From: Flavobacterium sp.
GTDB taxonomy: Bacteria; Bacteroidota; Bacteroidia; Flavobacteriales; Flavobacteriaceae
Direction of reading: 5' to 3'
NCBI GenBank assembly: GCA_027484725.1
Contig: JAIXSK010000028.1
Span: 1 to 64,000 of the forward strand
Length of the DNA stretch: 64,000 bases
The translations under genes and the position numbers were made by a program. Shown here in pieces: positions 48,096 through 57,146 of the stretch (within the stretch, counting starts at the first letter, position 1; the number at the start of each line of letters is the position of its first letter). The notes beneath the pieces were generated by a model. The model was not told the origin of the DNA and made no database searches. It saw only the letters and a list, made by a program, of their open reading frames with translations.

Positions 48096-49877
48096 ATGAC
48101 CCATATCACTCGATTATTTGATTTCCCTTATCATCAGTTATCTAAAAATAACGTGCCTAATGCATTGGTGACCAAATACAATGGCCAATGGATAGCTACC
48201 TCAACCCAAGAATACATTGATAAAGCCAATGCCGTTTCGCGGGCTTTATTGCGGTTGGGCGTTCAGGTGAATGATAAAATTGCGGTCATCAGTTCTAATA
48301 ACCGCACCGAATGGAACATCCTGGATATTGGCGTGTTGCAGTTAGGCGCACAGAACGTTCCGATTTATCCAACCATTTCTGAAGAAGATTACCAATACAT
48401 TTTGAATCATTCTGAATCAAAATATTGTTTTGTATCAGATGTTGAAGTTTTGCGAAAAGTCAACCTCATTCGCGCGCAAGTCCCGTCATTGATAGAAGTG
48501 TATTCATTTGATGATATTGACGGATGCAAAAACTGGAAAGAATTGCTTGGATTGGGTCACGACAACTCAAATCAACCAGAAGTTGAGGCCCGAAAAGAAC
48601 AAGTCAAAACCGAAGATTTAGCAACCATTATTTATACTTCGGGAACGACCGGTCAACCCAAAGGCGTTATGCTTTCGCATCAAAATATCGTCTCAAATGT
48701 TATTGACAGTTCTCCGCGCATTCCGTTTGAAGAAGGAACGAGTGTGGCACTGAGCTTTTTGCCGATTTGCCATATTTTTGAACGGATGATTTTGTACATC
48801 TATCAGTATTATTCGGTATCCATTTACTTTGCCGAATCGATTGATAAGCTTTCGGACAACATCAAAGAAGTCAAACCAACCGTGTTTTCAGTAGTTCCAA
48901 GATTGCTTGAAAAAGTCTATGATAAAATTTACGCCAAAGGTGCCGAGCTCACCGGAATTAAAAGAAAATTATTCTTCTGGGCCATTGAACTCGGACTCAA
49001 ATACGAACCCTACGGAGCCAACGGATTTTGGTATGAGTTTCAACTCAAAATAGCGCGCAAACTCATTTTCAGCAAATGGAAAGAAGGTTTGGGCGGCAAC
49101 CTCAACGTAATGGTTTCCGGAAGCGCTGCTTTACAACATCGACTCATTCGCGTATTTGCTGCAGCAGGCTTACCGGTCATGGAAGGCTACGGACTTACCG
49201 AAACTTCGCCTGTAATTTCTGTGAATTGTGAAAGAAATGGCGGCTTCAAAATTGGTTCGGTAGGAATTCCCATCAACAATGTTGAAGTAAAAATTGCCCA
49301 TGACGGAGAGATTCTCTGCAAAGGCCCGAACGTGATGATGGGTTATTATAAAGATCCTGAAAAAACAGCCGAAGCCATTCAAAATGGTTATTTTCATACG
49401 GGTGACATTGGTGAAATTGATGCCCAAGGTTTCTTGCGCATTACCGACCGCAAGAAAGAAATGTTTAAAACATCCGGCGGAAAATACATCGCACCGCAAC
49501 TCATTGAAAATGCTATGAAACAATCGCGCTTTATTGAGCAAATCATGGTCATTGGCGAAGGTGAGAAAATGCCGGCAGCATTTATTCAGCCTAATTTTGA
49601 ATTTGTCAAAGAATGGGCGAAAATTCATCACATTGAACTCGGAACTTCAAATCAGGAAATCATCTCTAATCCAAAAGTGATTGCGCGCATTGGCGAAGAA
49701 GTAGAAACCCTCAACGAGAAATTCGGCAATTGGGAAAAAATCAAACGCTTTGAACTCACGCCCGATGTTTGGTCTATAGACGGCGGACATCTTACCCCAA
49801 CTTTAAAACTCAAGCGCAAAGTGGTGATGGAAAAATACAAATCACTTTATCAACAAATCTTCGGATCCAACCAATAA
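48096..49877 (+). CDS. Long-chain acyl-CoA synthetase (AMP-forming)
   Basis: The enzyme activates fatty acids to acyl-CoA with ATP, at the membrane or in the cytosol. The 593-residue product has the P-loop-like AMP-binding motif IIYTSGTTGQPKGVMLSHQ, the adenylate motif EGYGLTETSPVI, YFHTGDIGEID and the hinge KKEMFKTSGGKYI. The length fits the long-chain FadD/ACSL group. It lies upstream of the beta-oxidation genes, separated by a small membrane protein gene, and should feed them. It has its own promoter, and no site like the marR palindromes was seen near it. Confidence 0.93.
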   Translation: MTHITRLFDFPYHQLSKNNVPNALVTKYNGQWIATSTQEYIDKANAVSRALLRLGVQVNDKIAVISSNNRTEWNILDIGVLQLGAQNVPIYPTISEEDYQYILNHSESKYCFVSDVEVLRKVNLIRAQVPSLIEVYSFDDIDGCKNWKELLGLGHDNSNQPEVEARKEQVKTEDLATIIYTSGTTGQPKGVMLSHQNIVSNVIDSSPRIPFEEGTSVALSFLPICHIFERMILYIYQYYSVSIYFAESIDKLSDNIKEVKPTVFSVVPRLLEKVYDKIYAKGAELTGIKRKLFFWAIELGLKYEPYGANGFWYEFQLKIARKLIFSKWKEGLGGNLNVMVSGSAALQHRLIRVFAAAGLPVMEGYGLTETSPVISVNCERNGGFKIGSVGIPINNVEVKIAHDGEILCKGPNVMMGYYKDPEKTAEAIQNGYFHTGDIGEIDAQGFLRITDRKKEMFKTSGGKYIAPQLIENAMKQSRFIEQIMVIGEGEKMPAAFIQPNFEFVKEWAKIHHIELGTSNQEIISNPKVIARIGEEVETLNEKFGNWEKIKRFELTPDVWSIDGGHLTPTLKLKRKVVMEKYKSLYQQIFGSNQ

Positions 49878-49985
49878 AAGCCGACGCATTGGTTCATTCA
49901 TAAATGTTTATAATTGGTCAACAACTGTTAACTTTTCTGTTAGAAGAAAACTAACTTTACGTAAACCAATTAAAACCAAACTGTT

Positions 49986-50378
49986 ATGAATGTAAAAAAC
50001 TTTATTCTAGCCGGAGTTGCCGGTGGTATTACAGACTTTCTATTGGGCTGGCTGTTGTACGGTATTTTATTTTACGAGTATTTTGGCTCGGGCGAACCGA
50101 ACATCGGATTCATCTTTGGCGGATGTATGAGTTTCGGATTTCTAATTTCGTACATATTCAACGGACTCACCACGCTAAGTACATTTGCATCGGGGGCAAA
50201 AGCTGGTGCCGGAATTGGTGTAATTTCAGGACTCATGGAAAACTTCTTTCGTTTTTCAATGCAAACAGCCAACTACCAAATGATGGCTGTTGATGTTGCC
50301 ATTTGTCTCTTGATGGGTGCTGGTGTAGGCGCAGTCGTTGCGGGAACCATAGGTGCGTTGCATAAAAAATCATCATAA
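49986..50378 (+). CDS. Small four-helix membrane protein, unknown
   Basis: The family is not firmly recognised. The 130-residue product has four hydrophobic segments rich in Gly and Ala (for example GVAGGITDFLLGWLLYGILF, KAGAGIGVISG and GAGVGAVVAGTIGAL) and a short basic tail. Glycine spacing suggests tight helix packing. It is preceded by 108 nt and followed by a terminator, so it is its own transcript inside a fatty-acid gene region. No link to fatty acids is proven. Confidence 0.75.
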   Translation: MNVKNFILAGVAGGITDFLLGWLLYGILFYEYFGSGEPNIGFIFGGCMSFGFLISYIFNGLTTLSTFASGAKAGAGIGVISGLMENFFRFSMQTANYQMMAVDVAICLLMGAGVGAVVAGTIGALHKKSS

Positions 50379-50399
50379 CAAAAATCAAATTACTATAAA

Positions 50400-50427
50400 A
50401 CTCCTCTGTAATTGAGGAGTTTTTTTA
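50400..50427 (+). terminator. Rho-independent terminator of the small membrane protein gene
   Basis: ACTCCTC (50400-50406), loop TGTAATT, GAGGAGT (50414-50420), then seven T. Confidence 0.8.
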
Positions 50428-50456
50428 TTTCCAGAATATTGAAAATTTAAATTTAC

Positions 50457-50468
50457 TATGCATGCATA
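50457..50468. promoter_or_regulatory. Palindromic operator 1 upstream of marR
   Basis: TATGCATGCATA is a perfect 12-bp palindrome inside the longer repeat TTTACTATGCATGCATA. It is repeated 28 bp downstream with one base changed. It is probably the binding site of the MarR protein. Confidence 0.6.
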
Positions 50469-50484
50469 TTTTTTTAATATTTAC

Positions 50485-50516
50485 TATGCGTGCATAATAT
50501 TTTTTTATTACCTTTG
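50485..50516 (+). promoter_or_regulatory. Palindromic operator 2 and -7 box of marR
   Basis: TATGCGTGCATA (50485-50496) differs from operator 1 by one base and covers the place where the -33 box should be. The -7 box TACCTTTG is at 50509-50516, 20 nt before the start codon. MarR bound here would block RNA polymerase, so autorepression of the operon is likely. Confidence 0.6.
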
Positions 50517-50535
50517 AAATGCTTGATTTTTTTCT

Positions 50536-50979
50536 ATGAAAGATAAAACCATTGATTACGCCTTAAGAGCCACTTGGCAAGCAGTTGCAAGAATGTATAA
50601 TGAAGAAGCTGCCAAATATGATGCCTCGATGGCTACCGGATTTGCGCTTTTGAGCTTGGACAGAGAATCCGGTACACCTTCAACTACACTCGGACCCAGA
50701 ATGGGCATGGAAGCCACGAGCCTCACCAGAACTTTAAAATCTATGGAAGATAAAGGGTTGATTTATCGCAAAAAAAATCCTGAAGACGGTCGTGGCGTAC
50801 TCATTTATCTGACTGACTTTGGCAGAGAAAAAAGAGAATTGTCTCGAAATACCGTGCTCAAATTCAATGAAGCAGTCAAACAACATATTAGTGATGAAAA
50901 ATGGCTTCATTTTATGGAAGTCACACAAATCATCAACGATTTAATTCAAGAGAAAAAAATATTTAACACAACCGAATAA
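50536..50979 (+). CDS. MarR family transcriptional regulator
   Basis: The 147-residue product has the MarR winged helix-turn-helix: TTLGPRMGMEATSLTRTLKS as the recognition region (about 55-75), then a wing with YRKKNPEDGRGVLIYLTDFG. The N- and C-terminal helices form the dimer interface. It is followed by the fused FadB-like gene after 2 nt and so leads the fatty-acid degradation operon. Two palindromes in front of its promoter are probably its binding sites. An acyl-CoA or fatty acid is the likely inducer, by analogy with other fatty-acid regulators; this is inferred. Confidence 0.9.
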   Translation: MKDKTIDYALRATWQAVARMYNEEAAKYDASMATGFALLSLDRESGTPSTTLGPRMGMEATSLTRTLKSMEDKGLIYRKKNPEDGRGVLIYLTDFGREKRELSRNTVLKFNEAVKQHISDEKWLHFMEVTQIINDLIQEKKIFNTTE

Positions 50980-50981
50980 AC

Positions 50982-53372
50982 ATGAAACGCACCCTCAAAA
51001 AAGTGGCTGTAGTAGGTTCTGGAATCATGGGTTCTGGAATCGCTTGTCATTTGGCCAACATTGGTTTAGAAGTTTTGCTTTTGGACATTGTGCCCAACAC
51101 TTTAACGCCTATCGAAGAAAAAAAAGGGCTAACACTTGAACATAAAGCTGTGCGCAACCGCTTTGTCAATGAGCATTTAGCCAACGCACTCAAATCAAAC
51201 CCTGCTCCTATTTACAGTCAGAAGTTTGCATCGCGTATCAGTACCGGAAATACCACCGATGATATGCCCAAAATAGCCACTTGTGATTGGGTTATTGAGG
51301 TAGTAGTTGAGCGATTAGACATCAAAAAGTTAGTTTTTGAGCAAATTGACCAATACCGCAAACCGGGAACTTTGGTTACTTCTAACACTTCGGGTATTCC
51401 GATTCAATATATGAGTCAAGGACGAAGTGAAGATTTTCAAAAACACTTTTGCGGAACACACTTCTTCAATCCGGCTCGATACTTAAAATTATTTGAAATC
51501 ATTCCCGGACCAAAAACCCAACCTGAAGTCATTGATTTCTTATTTGATTACGGCTCGAAATTTTTAGGTAAAACTTCGGTTGTAGCCAAAGATACGCCAG
51601 CGTTTATTGGCAACCGCATCGGGATTTTCGGCATCATGAGTTTGTTTCATCAAGTAAAAGAAATGGGCTTCACCATTGAAGAAGTAGATAAACTCACCGG
51701 TCCTGTGATTGGCCGACCTAAATCAGCTACCTTCAGAACCGTTGATGTAGTTGGTTTGGATACACTTGTTCATGTGGCCAACGGCTTGTATGAAAATTGC
51801 CCAAACGATGAAGCTCACGATTTATTCAAACTTCCTGAATTCATTCAAAAAATGATGGATAATCAGTGGTTGGGCAGCAAAACCAAGCAAGGTTTTTACA
51901 AAAAAGTAGACAAAGATATTCTGTCATTAGATTTGAATACGATGGAATATCGCCCCAATAAAAAAGCCTCATTTGCCACTTTAGAACTCACCAAAACCAT
52001 TGATAAACCCATTGATCGTTTTAAAGTTTTGGTCAAAGGAAAAGACAAAGCCGGCGAATTCTATCGCAAAAATTTTGCAGCCATGTTTGCTTATGTCTCG
52101 CACCGAATTCCAGAAATTTCAGATGAACTCTACAAAATTGACGATGCCATGAAAGCCGGGTTTGGCTGGGAAAATGGTCCGTTTGAAATTTGGGATGCCA
52201 TTGGCGTTGAAAAAGCCATCGAAATGATGAAAAATGAAGGCTACACTCCTGCCGCTTGGGTAACTGAAATGCTTTCCGGCGGAGTTTCATCTTTCTATAC
52301 AATCAAAAGTGGTGCAACACATTTTTATGACATCACCGCTAAATCATACGCTAAAAAACCGGGTCAAGAAAACTTTATTATCTTAGATAACATTCGCGAA
52401 ACCCAAAAAGTTTGGGGCAACAGCGATTGCAGTTTGTTTCATTTGGGCGATGGAATTTTAAACTTAGAATTTCATTCAAAAATGAATACCATCGGTGGCG
52501 GCGTGCTCACCGGAATCAACAAAGCCATTGATTTGGCCGAAAAAGAATACAACGGTTTGGTCATCGGTAATCAAGGCGCTAACTTCTCAGTCGGAGCCAA
52601 CATCGGCATGATTTTCATGATGGCGGTAGAACAAGAATACGATGAATTGAACATGGCTATTCGTATGTTCCAAAACACGATGATGCGTTGCCGTTATTCA
52701 TCCATTCCGGTAGTGGTTGCTCCGCACGGAATGACTTTAGGCGGCGGATGCGAAATGACGATGCATGCTGATCGTGTCGTGGCTGCAGCCGAAACCTATA
52801 TTGGATTGGTTGAATTTGGCGTGGGTGTGATTCCGGGCGGTGGCGGCTCTAAAGAAATGACCTTGCGCGCTGCTGATTTATTCCGCAAAAACGATGTTGA
52901 ACTCAATGTTTTACAAGAATATTTCTTAACCATCGGCATGGCCAAAGTAGCAACCTCAGCCTACGAAGCCTTTGATTTGGGCATTCTCCAAAAAGGAAAA
53001 GACATCGTAGTGGTGAATCGCGACCAACAAATAGCCACTGCCAAGCAAATCGCTTTACAAATGGCAGAACAAGGGTACACTCAGCCCATCCAACGAAACG
53101 ATGTAAAAGTATTGGGCAAACAAGCTCTGGGCATGTTCTTGGTAGGCACTGACCAAATGGTTGCCGGACAATACATTTCAGAACACGACCGAAAAATTGC
53201 CAACAAACTCGCCTATGTGATGGCCGGTGGAGATTTATCTGAACCAACGCTCGTGTCAGAACAATATTTATTAGACATTGAACGCGAAGCTTTCTTGAGT
53301 TTGTGTACCGAACGCAAAACACTTGAGCGTATTCAGTTTATGTTAACCAAAGGAAAACCGCTAAGAAACTAA
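50982..53372 (+). CDS. 3-hydroxyacyl-CoA dehydrogenase/enoyl-CoA hydratase fusion
   Basis: The 796-residue product combines two beta-oxidation steps in the order dehydrogenase first, hydratase second, the reverse of classical FadB. The N-terminal NAD site is VAVVGSGIMGSGIACHLANI. The C-terminal crotonase domain (from about residue 490) shows GLVIGNQGANFSVGANI and the oxyanion region TLGGGCEMTMHADRVV, then GVIPGGGGSKEM. The arrangement resembles the FadN type of Bacillus and is common in Bacteroidota. It forms one operon with marR and the thiolase (gaps of 2 and 4 nt). Confidence 0.93.
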   Translation: MKRTLKKVAVVGSGIMGSGIACHLANIGLEVLLLDIVPNTLTPIEEKKGLTLEHKAVRNRFVNEHLANALKSNPAPIYSQKFASRISTGNTTDDMPKIATCDWVIEVVVERLDIKKLVFEQIDQYRKPGTLVTSNTSGIPIQYMSQGRSEDFQKHFCGTHFFNPARYLKLFEIIPGPKTQPEVIDFLFDYGSKFLGKTSVVAKDTPAFIGNRIGIFGIMSLFHQVKEMGFTIEEVDKLTGPVIGRPKSATFRTVDVVGLDTLVHVANGLYENCPNDEAHDLFKLPEFIQKMMDNQWLGSKTKQGFYKKVDKDILSLDLNTMEYRPNKKASFATLELTKTIDKPIDRFKVLVKGKDKAGEFYRKNFAAMFAYVSHRIPEISDELYKIDDAMKAGFGWENGPFEIWDAIGVEKAIEMMKNEGYTPAAWVTEMLSGGVSSFYTIKSGATHFYDITAKSYAKKPGQENFIILDNIRETQKVWGNSDCSLFHLGDGILNLEFHSKMNTIGGGVLTGINKAIDLAEKEYNGLVIGNQGANFSVGANIGMIFMMAVEQEYDELNMAIRMFQNTMMRCRYSSIPVVVAPHGMTLGGGCEMTMHADRVVAAAETYIGLVEFGVGVIPGGGGSKEMTLRAADLFRKNDVELNVLQEYFLTIGMAKVATSAYEAFDLGILQKGKDIVVVNRDQQIATAKQIALQMAEQGYTQPIQRNDVKVLGKQALGMFLVGTDQMVAGQYISEHDRKIANKLAYVMAGGDLSEPTLVSEQYLLDIEREAFLSLCTERKTLERIQFMLTKGKPLRN

Positions 53373-53376
53373 AATC

Positions 53377-54558
53377 ATGAAAACAGCCTATATAGTTAAA
53401 GGATACCGCACCGCAGTAGGTAAAGCACCCAAAGGTTTATTCCGATTCAAACGTCCGGATGAATTGGCTGCCGAAACCATTGAATACCTCATGCAACAAT
53501 TGCCAGAATTTGATCGCTCCCGTATTGATGATGTGATGGTTGGAAATGCCATGCCCGAGGCCGAACAAGGATTAAACATGGGTCGTCTGATTTCATTAAT
53601 GGGATTAAAAGTGACTGATGTTCCGGGGGTAACGGTGAATCGATATTGTGCTTCGGGAATAGAAACCATCAGTATGGCCGTGGCCAAAATTCAAAGCGGT
53701 ATGGCCGATTGCATCATTGCCGGTGGCGCCGAAAGTATGAGTTATATCCCGATGGGCGGATACAAACCCACTCCTGATTACCAAGTAGCCGCAGCTGGTC
53801 ACGAAGATTATTATTGGGGCATGGGGCTCACCGCTGAAGCTGTTGCCAAACAATTCAACATATCGCGTGAAGACCAAGATGCGTTTGCGTTTGCCTCGCA
53901 TCAAAAAGCCATCAAAGCGCAACAAGAAGGACGTTTTGCCAACCAAATTGTTCCCATAACTGTTGAACATACCTTCATCAACGAAGCAGGAAAAAAAGAA
54001 ACCAAAAACTACACAGTTACCCAAGACGAAGGCCCGCGTGCCGATACCAATTTAGAAGCTTTGGCCAAACTGCGCCCGGTTTTTGCCGCTGACGGAAGTG
54101 TTACCGCAGGAAATTCCTCGCAAATGAGTGACGGCGCTGCTTTTGTGATGATTATGAGCGAAGCCATGGTCAAAGAACTCAACTTGCAACCCATTGCGCG
54201 TATGGTGAGCTACGCCGCTGCCGGTGTAGAACCGCGCATTATGGGCATCGGTCCGGTCAAAGCCATTCCGAAAGCCTTACAACAAGCCGGTTTACAATTA
54301 AAAGACATTGACTTGATTGAACTCAACGAAGCTTTTGCCTCGCAATCGTTGGCAGTAATTCGTGAGCTCGGCATCAACCCTGAGATCGTGAATGTCAACG
54401 GAGGCGCCATTGCCTTAGGACATCCGCTGGGTTGTACCGGAGCTAAATTATCGGTGCAATTATTTGATGAAATGAAACAACGCGGCAGCAAATACGGAAT
54501 CGTTTCGATGTGTGTTGGAACCGGACAAGGTGCGGCCGGCATATATGAATTATTATAA
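53377..54558 (+). CDS. Acetyl-CoA C-acyltransferase (3-ketoacyl-CoA thiolase)
   Basis: The enzyme cleaves 3-ketoacyl-CoA with CoA in the last step of beta-oxidation. The 393-residue product has the acyl-carrying Cys in [15 protein letters not shown], the motif [27 protein letters not shown] and the second catalytic Cys in [12 protein letters not shown]. Its start lies 4 nt after the upstream multifunctional enzyme, as for a FadB/FadA pair. A biosynthetic role is less likely in this operon. Confidence 0.93.
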   Translation: MKTAYIVKGYRTAVGKAPKGLFRFKRPDELAAETIEYLMQQLPEFDRSRIDDVMVGNAMPEAEQGLNMGRLISLMGLKVTDVPGVTVNRYCASGIETISMAVAKIQSGMADCIIAGGAESMSYIPMGGYKPTPDYQVAAAGHEDYYWGMGLTAEAVAKQFNISREDQDAFAFASHQKAIKAQQEGRFANQIVPITVEHTFINEAGKKETKNYTVTQDEGPRADTNLEALAKLRPVFAADGSVTAGNSSQMSDGAAFVMIMSEAMVKELNLQPIARMVSYAAAGVEPRIMGIGPVKAIPKALQQAGLQLKDIDLIELNEAFASQSLAVIRELGINPEIVNVNGGAIALGHPLGCTGAKLSVQLFDEMKQRGSKYGIVSMCVGTGQGAAGIYELL

Positions 54559-54559
54559 A

Positions 54560-54596
54560 TTTTGAATGTTAAATGATGAATGAAAAACATTCAAAA
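54560..54596. repeat. Inverted repeat between thiolase and acyl-CoA dehydrogenase genes
   Basis: TTTTGAATGTT (54560-54570) and AACATTCAAAA (54586-54596) form an 11-bp perfect inverted repeat with a 15-nt spacer. It is followed by AT-rich sequence with imperfect repeats of TTTAGCATTTAGAATGC and ACATTTAAAAT. There is no T tract, so it is not a standard terminator; it may be a processing hairpin or a small dispersed repeat. Confidence 0.5.
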
Positions 54597-54663
54597 AAAT
54601 GATACAACTGATTTTCAAACAAAAAATTTAGCATTTAGAATGCAACATTTAAAATAGAATAAT

Positions 54664-56454
54664 ATGGAAGATATCACCCGCGGCGGACAATTTTTGGTCA
54701 AAGAAACCAAATGCGAAAACATCTTTACTCCCGAAGATTTTTCAGAAGAACAAATTATGATGCGCGATTCGGTCAAAGAATTTGTCGACAAAGAAATCTG
54801 GCCCAACAAAGACAGATTTGAAAACAAAGACTACGCCTTTACCGAAGAAATGATGCGCAAAGCAGCAGAAATGGGTTTCCTGAGTGTGGCTGTGCCAGAA
54901 GCATATGGCGGAATGGGAATGGGCTTTGTGGATACTTGCTTGGTTTGCGACTATATTTCAGGTGCCACCGGATCATTCTCAACGGCGTTTGGCGCACACA
55001 CCGGAATCGGAACTATGCCTATAACCTTATACGGAACCGAAGAGCAAAAACAAAAATATGTTCCAAAACTCGCTTCCGGCGAATGGTTTGGCGCGTATTG
55101 TTTGACCGAGCCGGGTGCGGGTTCAGATGCCAATTCCGGAAAAACCAAAGCCGTACTTTCTGACGACGGAACACATTACAAAATCACCGGTCAAAAAATG
55201 TGGATTTCTAACGCTGGATTTTGTTCACTATTTATTGTTTTTGCGCGCATTGAAGACGATAAAAACATCACCGGATTTATTGTAGAAAACGACCCTACCA
55301 ACGGAATCACTTTGGGCGAAGAAGAGCACAAATTAGGCATTCGCGCCTCGTCTACGCGACAAGTGTTTTTTAACGAAACCAAAGTTCCGGTTCAGAACAT
55401 GCTGGCCGGTCGTGGTGAAGGTTTTAAAATAGCCATGAATGCTTTAAATGTAGGTCGCATCAAATTGGCCGCGGCTTGTTTAGATGCCCAACGCAGAGTC
55501 ACCACCAACGCAATTCATTATGCCAACGAACGCATGCAATTCAATACGCCGATTTCGAGTTTTGGTGCCATACGCTATAAATTGGCTGAAATGGCAACCT
55601 CTGCTTATGCCGGAGAAAGCGCCACTTATCGCGCAGCCAAAGACATAGAAACCCGCATCAAATTGCGCGAAGCAGAGGGCGCTTCACATCAAGAAGCCGA
55701 GCTCAAAGGCGTTGAAGAATTTGCTATTGAATGTTCGATTTTAAAAGTAGCGGTTTCAGAAGATGTTCAAAATTGTGCCGATGAAGGAATTCAAATCTAC
55801 GGAGGTATGGGCTTTTCTGAAGATACCCCGATGGAGAGCGCCTGGAGAGATGCTCGTATTGCTCGAATTTACGAAGGAACCAACGAAATCAACCGCATGT
55901 TATCAGTGGGTATGTTGGTCAAAAAAGCCATGAAAGGCCACGTTGATTTATTGGGCCCGGCCATGAAAGTTCAAGAAGAATTAATGGGCATTCCATCCTT
56001 TGACATTCCGGATTATTCTGAGTTGTTTTCAGAAGAAAAAGAAATGATCGGAAAACTCAAAAAAGCCTTTTTAATGGTGGCCGGTGCAGCGGCACAAAAA
56101 TACGGTGCTGAACTCGACTCACATCAGCAATTACTAACCGCTGCCGCTGATATGCTCATTGAAATCTATATGGCTGAGAGTACCATTCTTCGCACTGAAA
56201 AAATGGCCAAGAGATTAGGGGAACAAGCTGTGAAAGAACAAATCGCTATGGCTAAATTATATTTGTACAAAGCGGTTGATATTGTCACTCAAAAAGGAAA
56301 AGAAAGTGTGATTTCATTTGCTGAAGGCGATGAACAACGCATGATGCTCATGGGCTTGCGCCGATTTACCAAATATACCAACATGCCCAATATTGTTGGT
56401 TTACGAGAAACCATCACGACCAAATTGGTCGCTGAGAATCAATATTGTTTTTAG
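54664..56454 (+). CDS. Acyl-CoA dehydrogenase, very-long-chain type
   Basis: This flavoenzyme carries out the first oxidation of beta-oxidation. The 596-residue length, with about 190 residues after the catalytic core, matches the very-long-chain branch. Core motifs include YCLTEPGAGSDANSGKTKA (flavin and substrate side), KMWISNAGFCSLFIVF and the catalytic-base segment ARIARIYEGTNEINRM, with Glu as the likely base. It follows the thiolase gene by 105 nt with an inverted repeat between them, so co-transcription is probable but not certain. A strong terminator follows. Confidence 0.93.
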   Translation: MEDITRGGQFLVKETKCENIFTPEDFSEEQIMMRDSVKEFVDKEIWPNKDRFENKDYAFTEEMMRKAAEMGFLSVAVPEAYGGMGMGFVDTCLVCDYISGATGSFSTAFGAHTGIGTMPITLYGTEEQKQKYVPKLASGEWFGAYCLTEPGAGSDANSGKTKAVLSDDGTHYKITGQKMWISNAGFCSLFIVFARIEDDKNITGFIVENDPTNGITLGEEEHKLGIRASSTRQVFFNETKVPVQNMLAGRGEGFKIAMNALNVGRIKLAAACLDAQRRVTTNAIHYANERMQFNTPISSFGAIRYKLAEMATSAYAGESATYRAAKDIETRIKLREAEGASHQEAELKGVEEFAIECSILKVAVSEDVQNCADEGIQIYGGMGFSEDTPMESAWRDARIARIYEGTNEINRMLSVGMLVKKAMKGHVDLLGPAMKVQEELMGIPSFDIPDYSELFSEEKEMIGKLKKAFLMVAGAAAQKYGAELDSHQQLLTAAADMLIEIYMAESTILRTEKMAKRLGEQAVKEQIAMAKLYLYKAVDIVTQKGKESVISFAEGDEQRMMLMGLRRFTKYTNMPNIVGLRETITTKLVAENQYCF

Positions 56455-56482
56455 TTTAATTTTAGTTAATTAATTTGTTGGT

Positions 56483-56508
56483 AAGCCGGATTCATTCCGG
56501 CTTTTTTA
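56483..56508 (+). terminator. Rho-independent terminator of the beta-oxidation operon
   Basis: AAGCCGGA (56483-56490), loop TTCA, TCCGGCTT, then further T residues. It lies 28 nt after the acyl-CoA dehydrogenase stop. Confidence 0.85.
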
Positions 56509-56546
56509 TTGGTGAAAATCTATTATTTTCGACAAAAATTATCACC

Positions 56547-57074
56547 ATGAAAATATTAGGCATCGGATCAAGAATTGAACACCCAGAATACGGAAAAGGC
56601 GTTATTACCAATGTTTCATCTAAAGAATATTGGGTTACATTTATTGAAAACGGATTAGAAACGATAGCAATTGACAGCCAATTTCAAGTAATTGATGCGG
56701 CTGAAAACGAGGTTGACACCGTGAGTTTTTATGATGTCGAGCAAAGTTTACTCAGCATTCTCAAAAAGTGGAACGGACTCGGAGAACCTGTTGCTATTGA
56801 TGATAAATGGAAAGGTGGAAAAATGATTCTTGAGCCAGGAAAAGCAGGATTGGCGGCAAAGGAAGTTCCGGTGGATACGTTTTTTCACAAAATTGTGATG
56901 TTGCGCGATCGTCTGCGTGTGATGGAACAAAAAATCAATGCAAGCCATCTCGAAGAAATTGAAAAGGTTGAATTGCAGCAATACATCACGCGCATCTACG
57001 GAAGTTTGACCACTTTTAATGTGTTGTTCAAATCACCCAATGATGTTTTTGTAGGCGAAAAATCAAGTAAATAA
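56547..57074 (+). CDS. Conserved small protein with N-terminal SH3/CarD-like motif
   Basis: I do not recognise a named family. The product of 175 residues starts MKILGIGSRIEHPEYGKGVI (the longer frame is discarded because it lies in the previous terminator). The N-terminal 50 residues (RIEHPEYGKGVI, YWVTFIENGLETI) resemble the small SH3-like barrel at the start of CarD-type proteins or at the C-terminus of UvrD/PcrA helicases, which bind nucleic-acid machinery. The rest is helical with the segment LRDRLRVMEQKINASHLEEI. A role on RNA polymerase or DNA is possible but not shown. Confidence 0.78.
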   Translation: MKILGIGSRIEHPEYGKGVITNVSSKEYWVTFIENGLETIAIDSQFQVIDAAENEVDTVSFYDVEQSLLSILKKWNGLGEPVAIDDKWKGGKMILEPGKAGLAAKEVPVDTFFHKIVMLRDRLRVMEQKINASHLEEIEKVELQQYITRIYGSLTTFNVLFKSPNDVFVGEKSSK

Positions 57075-57146
57075 GCCCTGCGTTAAAATTCAGCTTTTGA
57101 TGGGTTTAAATCGTACATTTAAATCTCATTTTTAACAAGAGAAATC

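Noticed and set aside
53377..54590. Several minus-strand frames over the thiolase gene
   Set aside because: Shadow frames of a highly conserved plus-strand gene; no start or family support.
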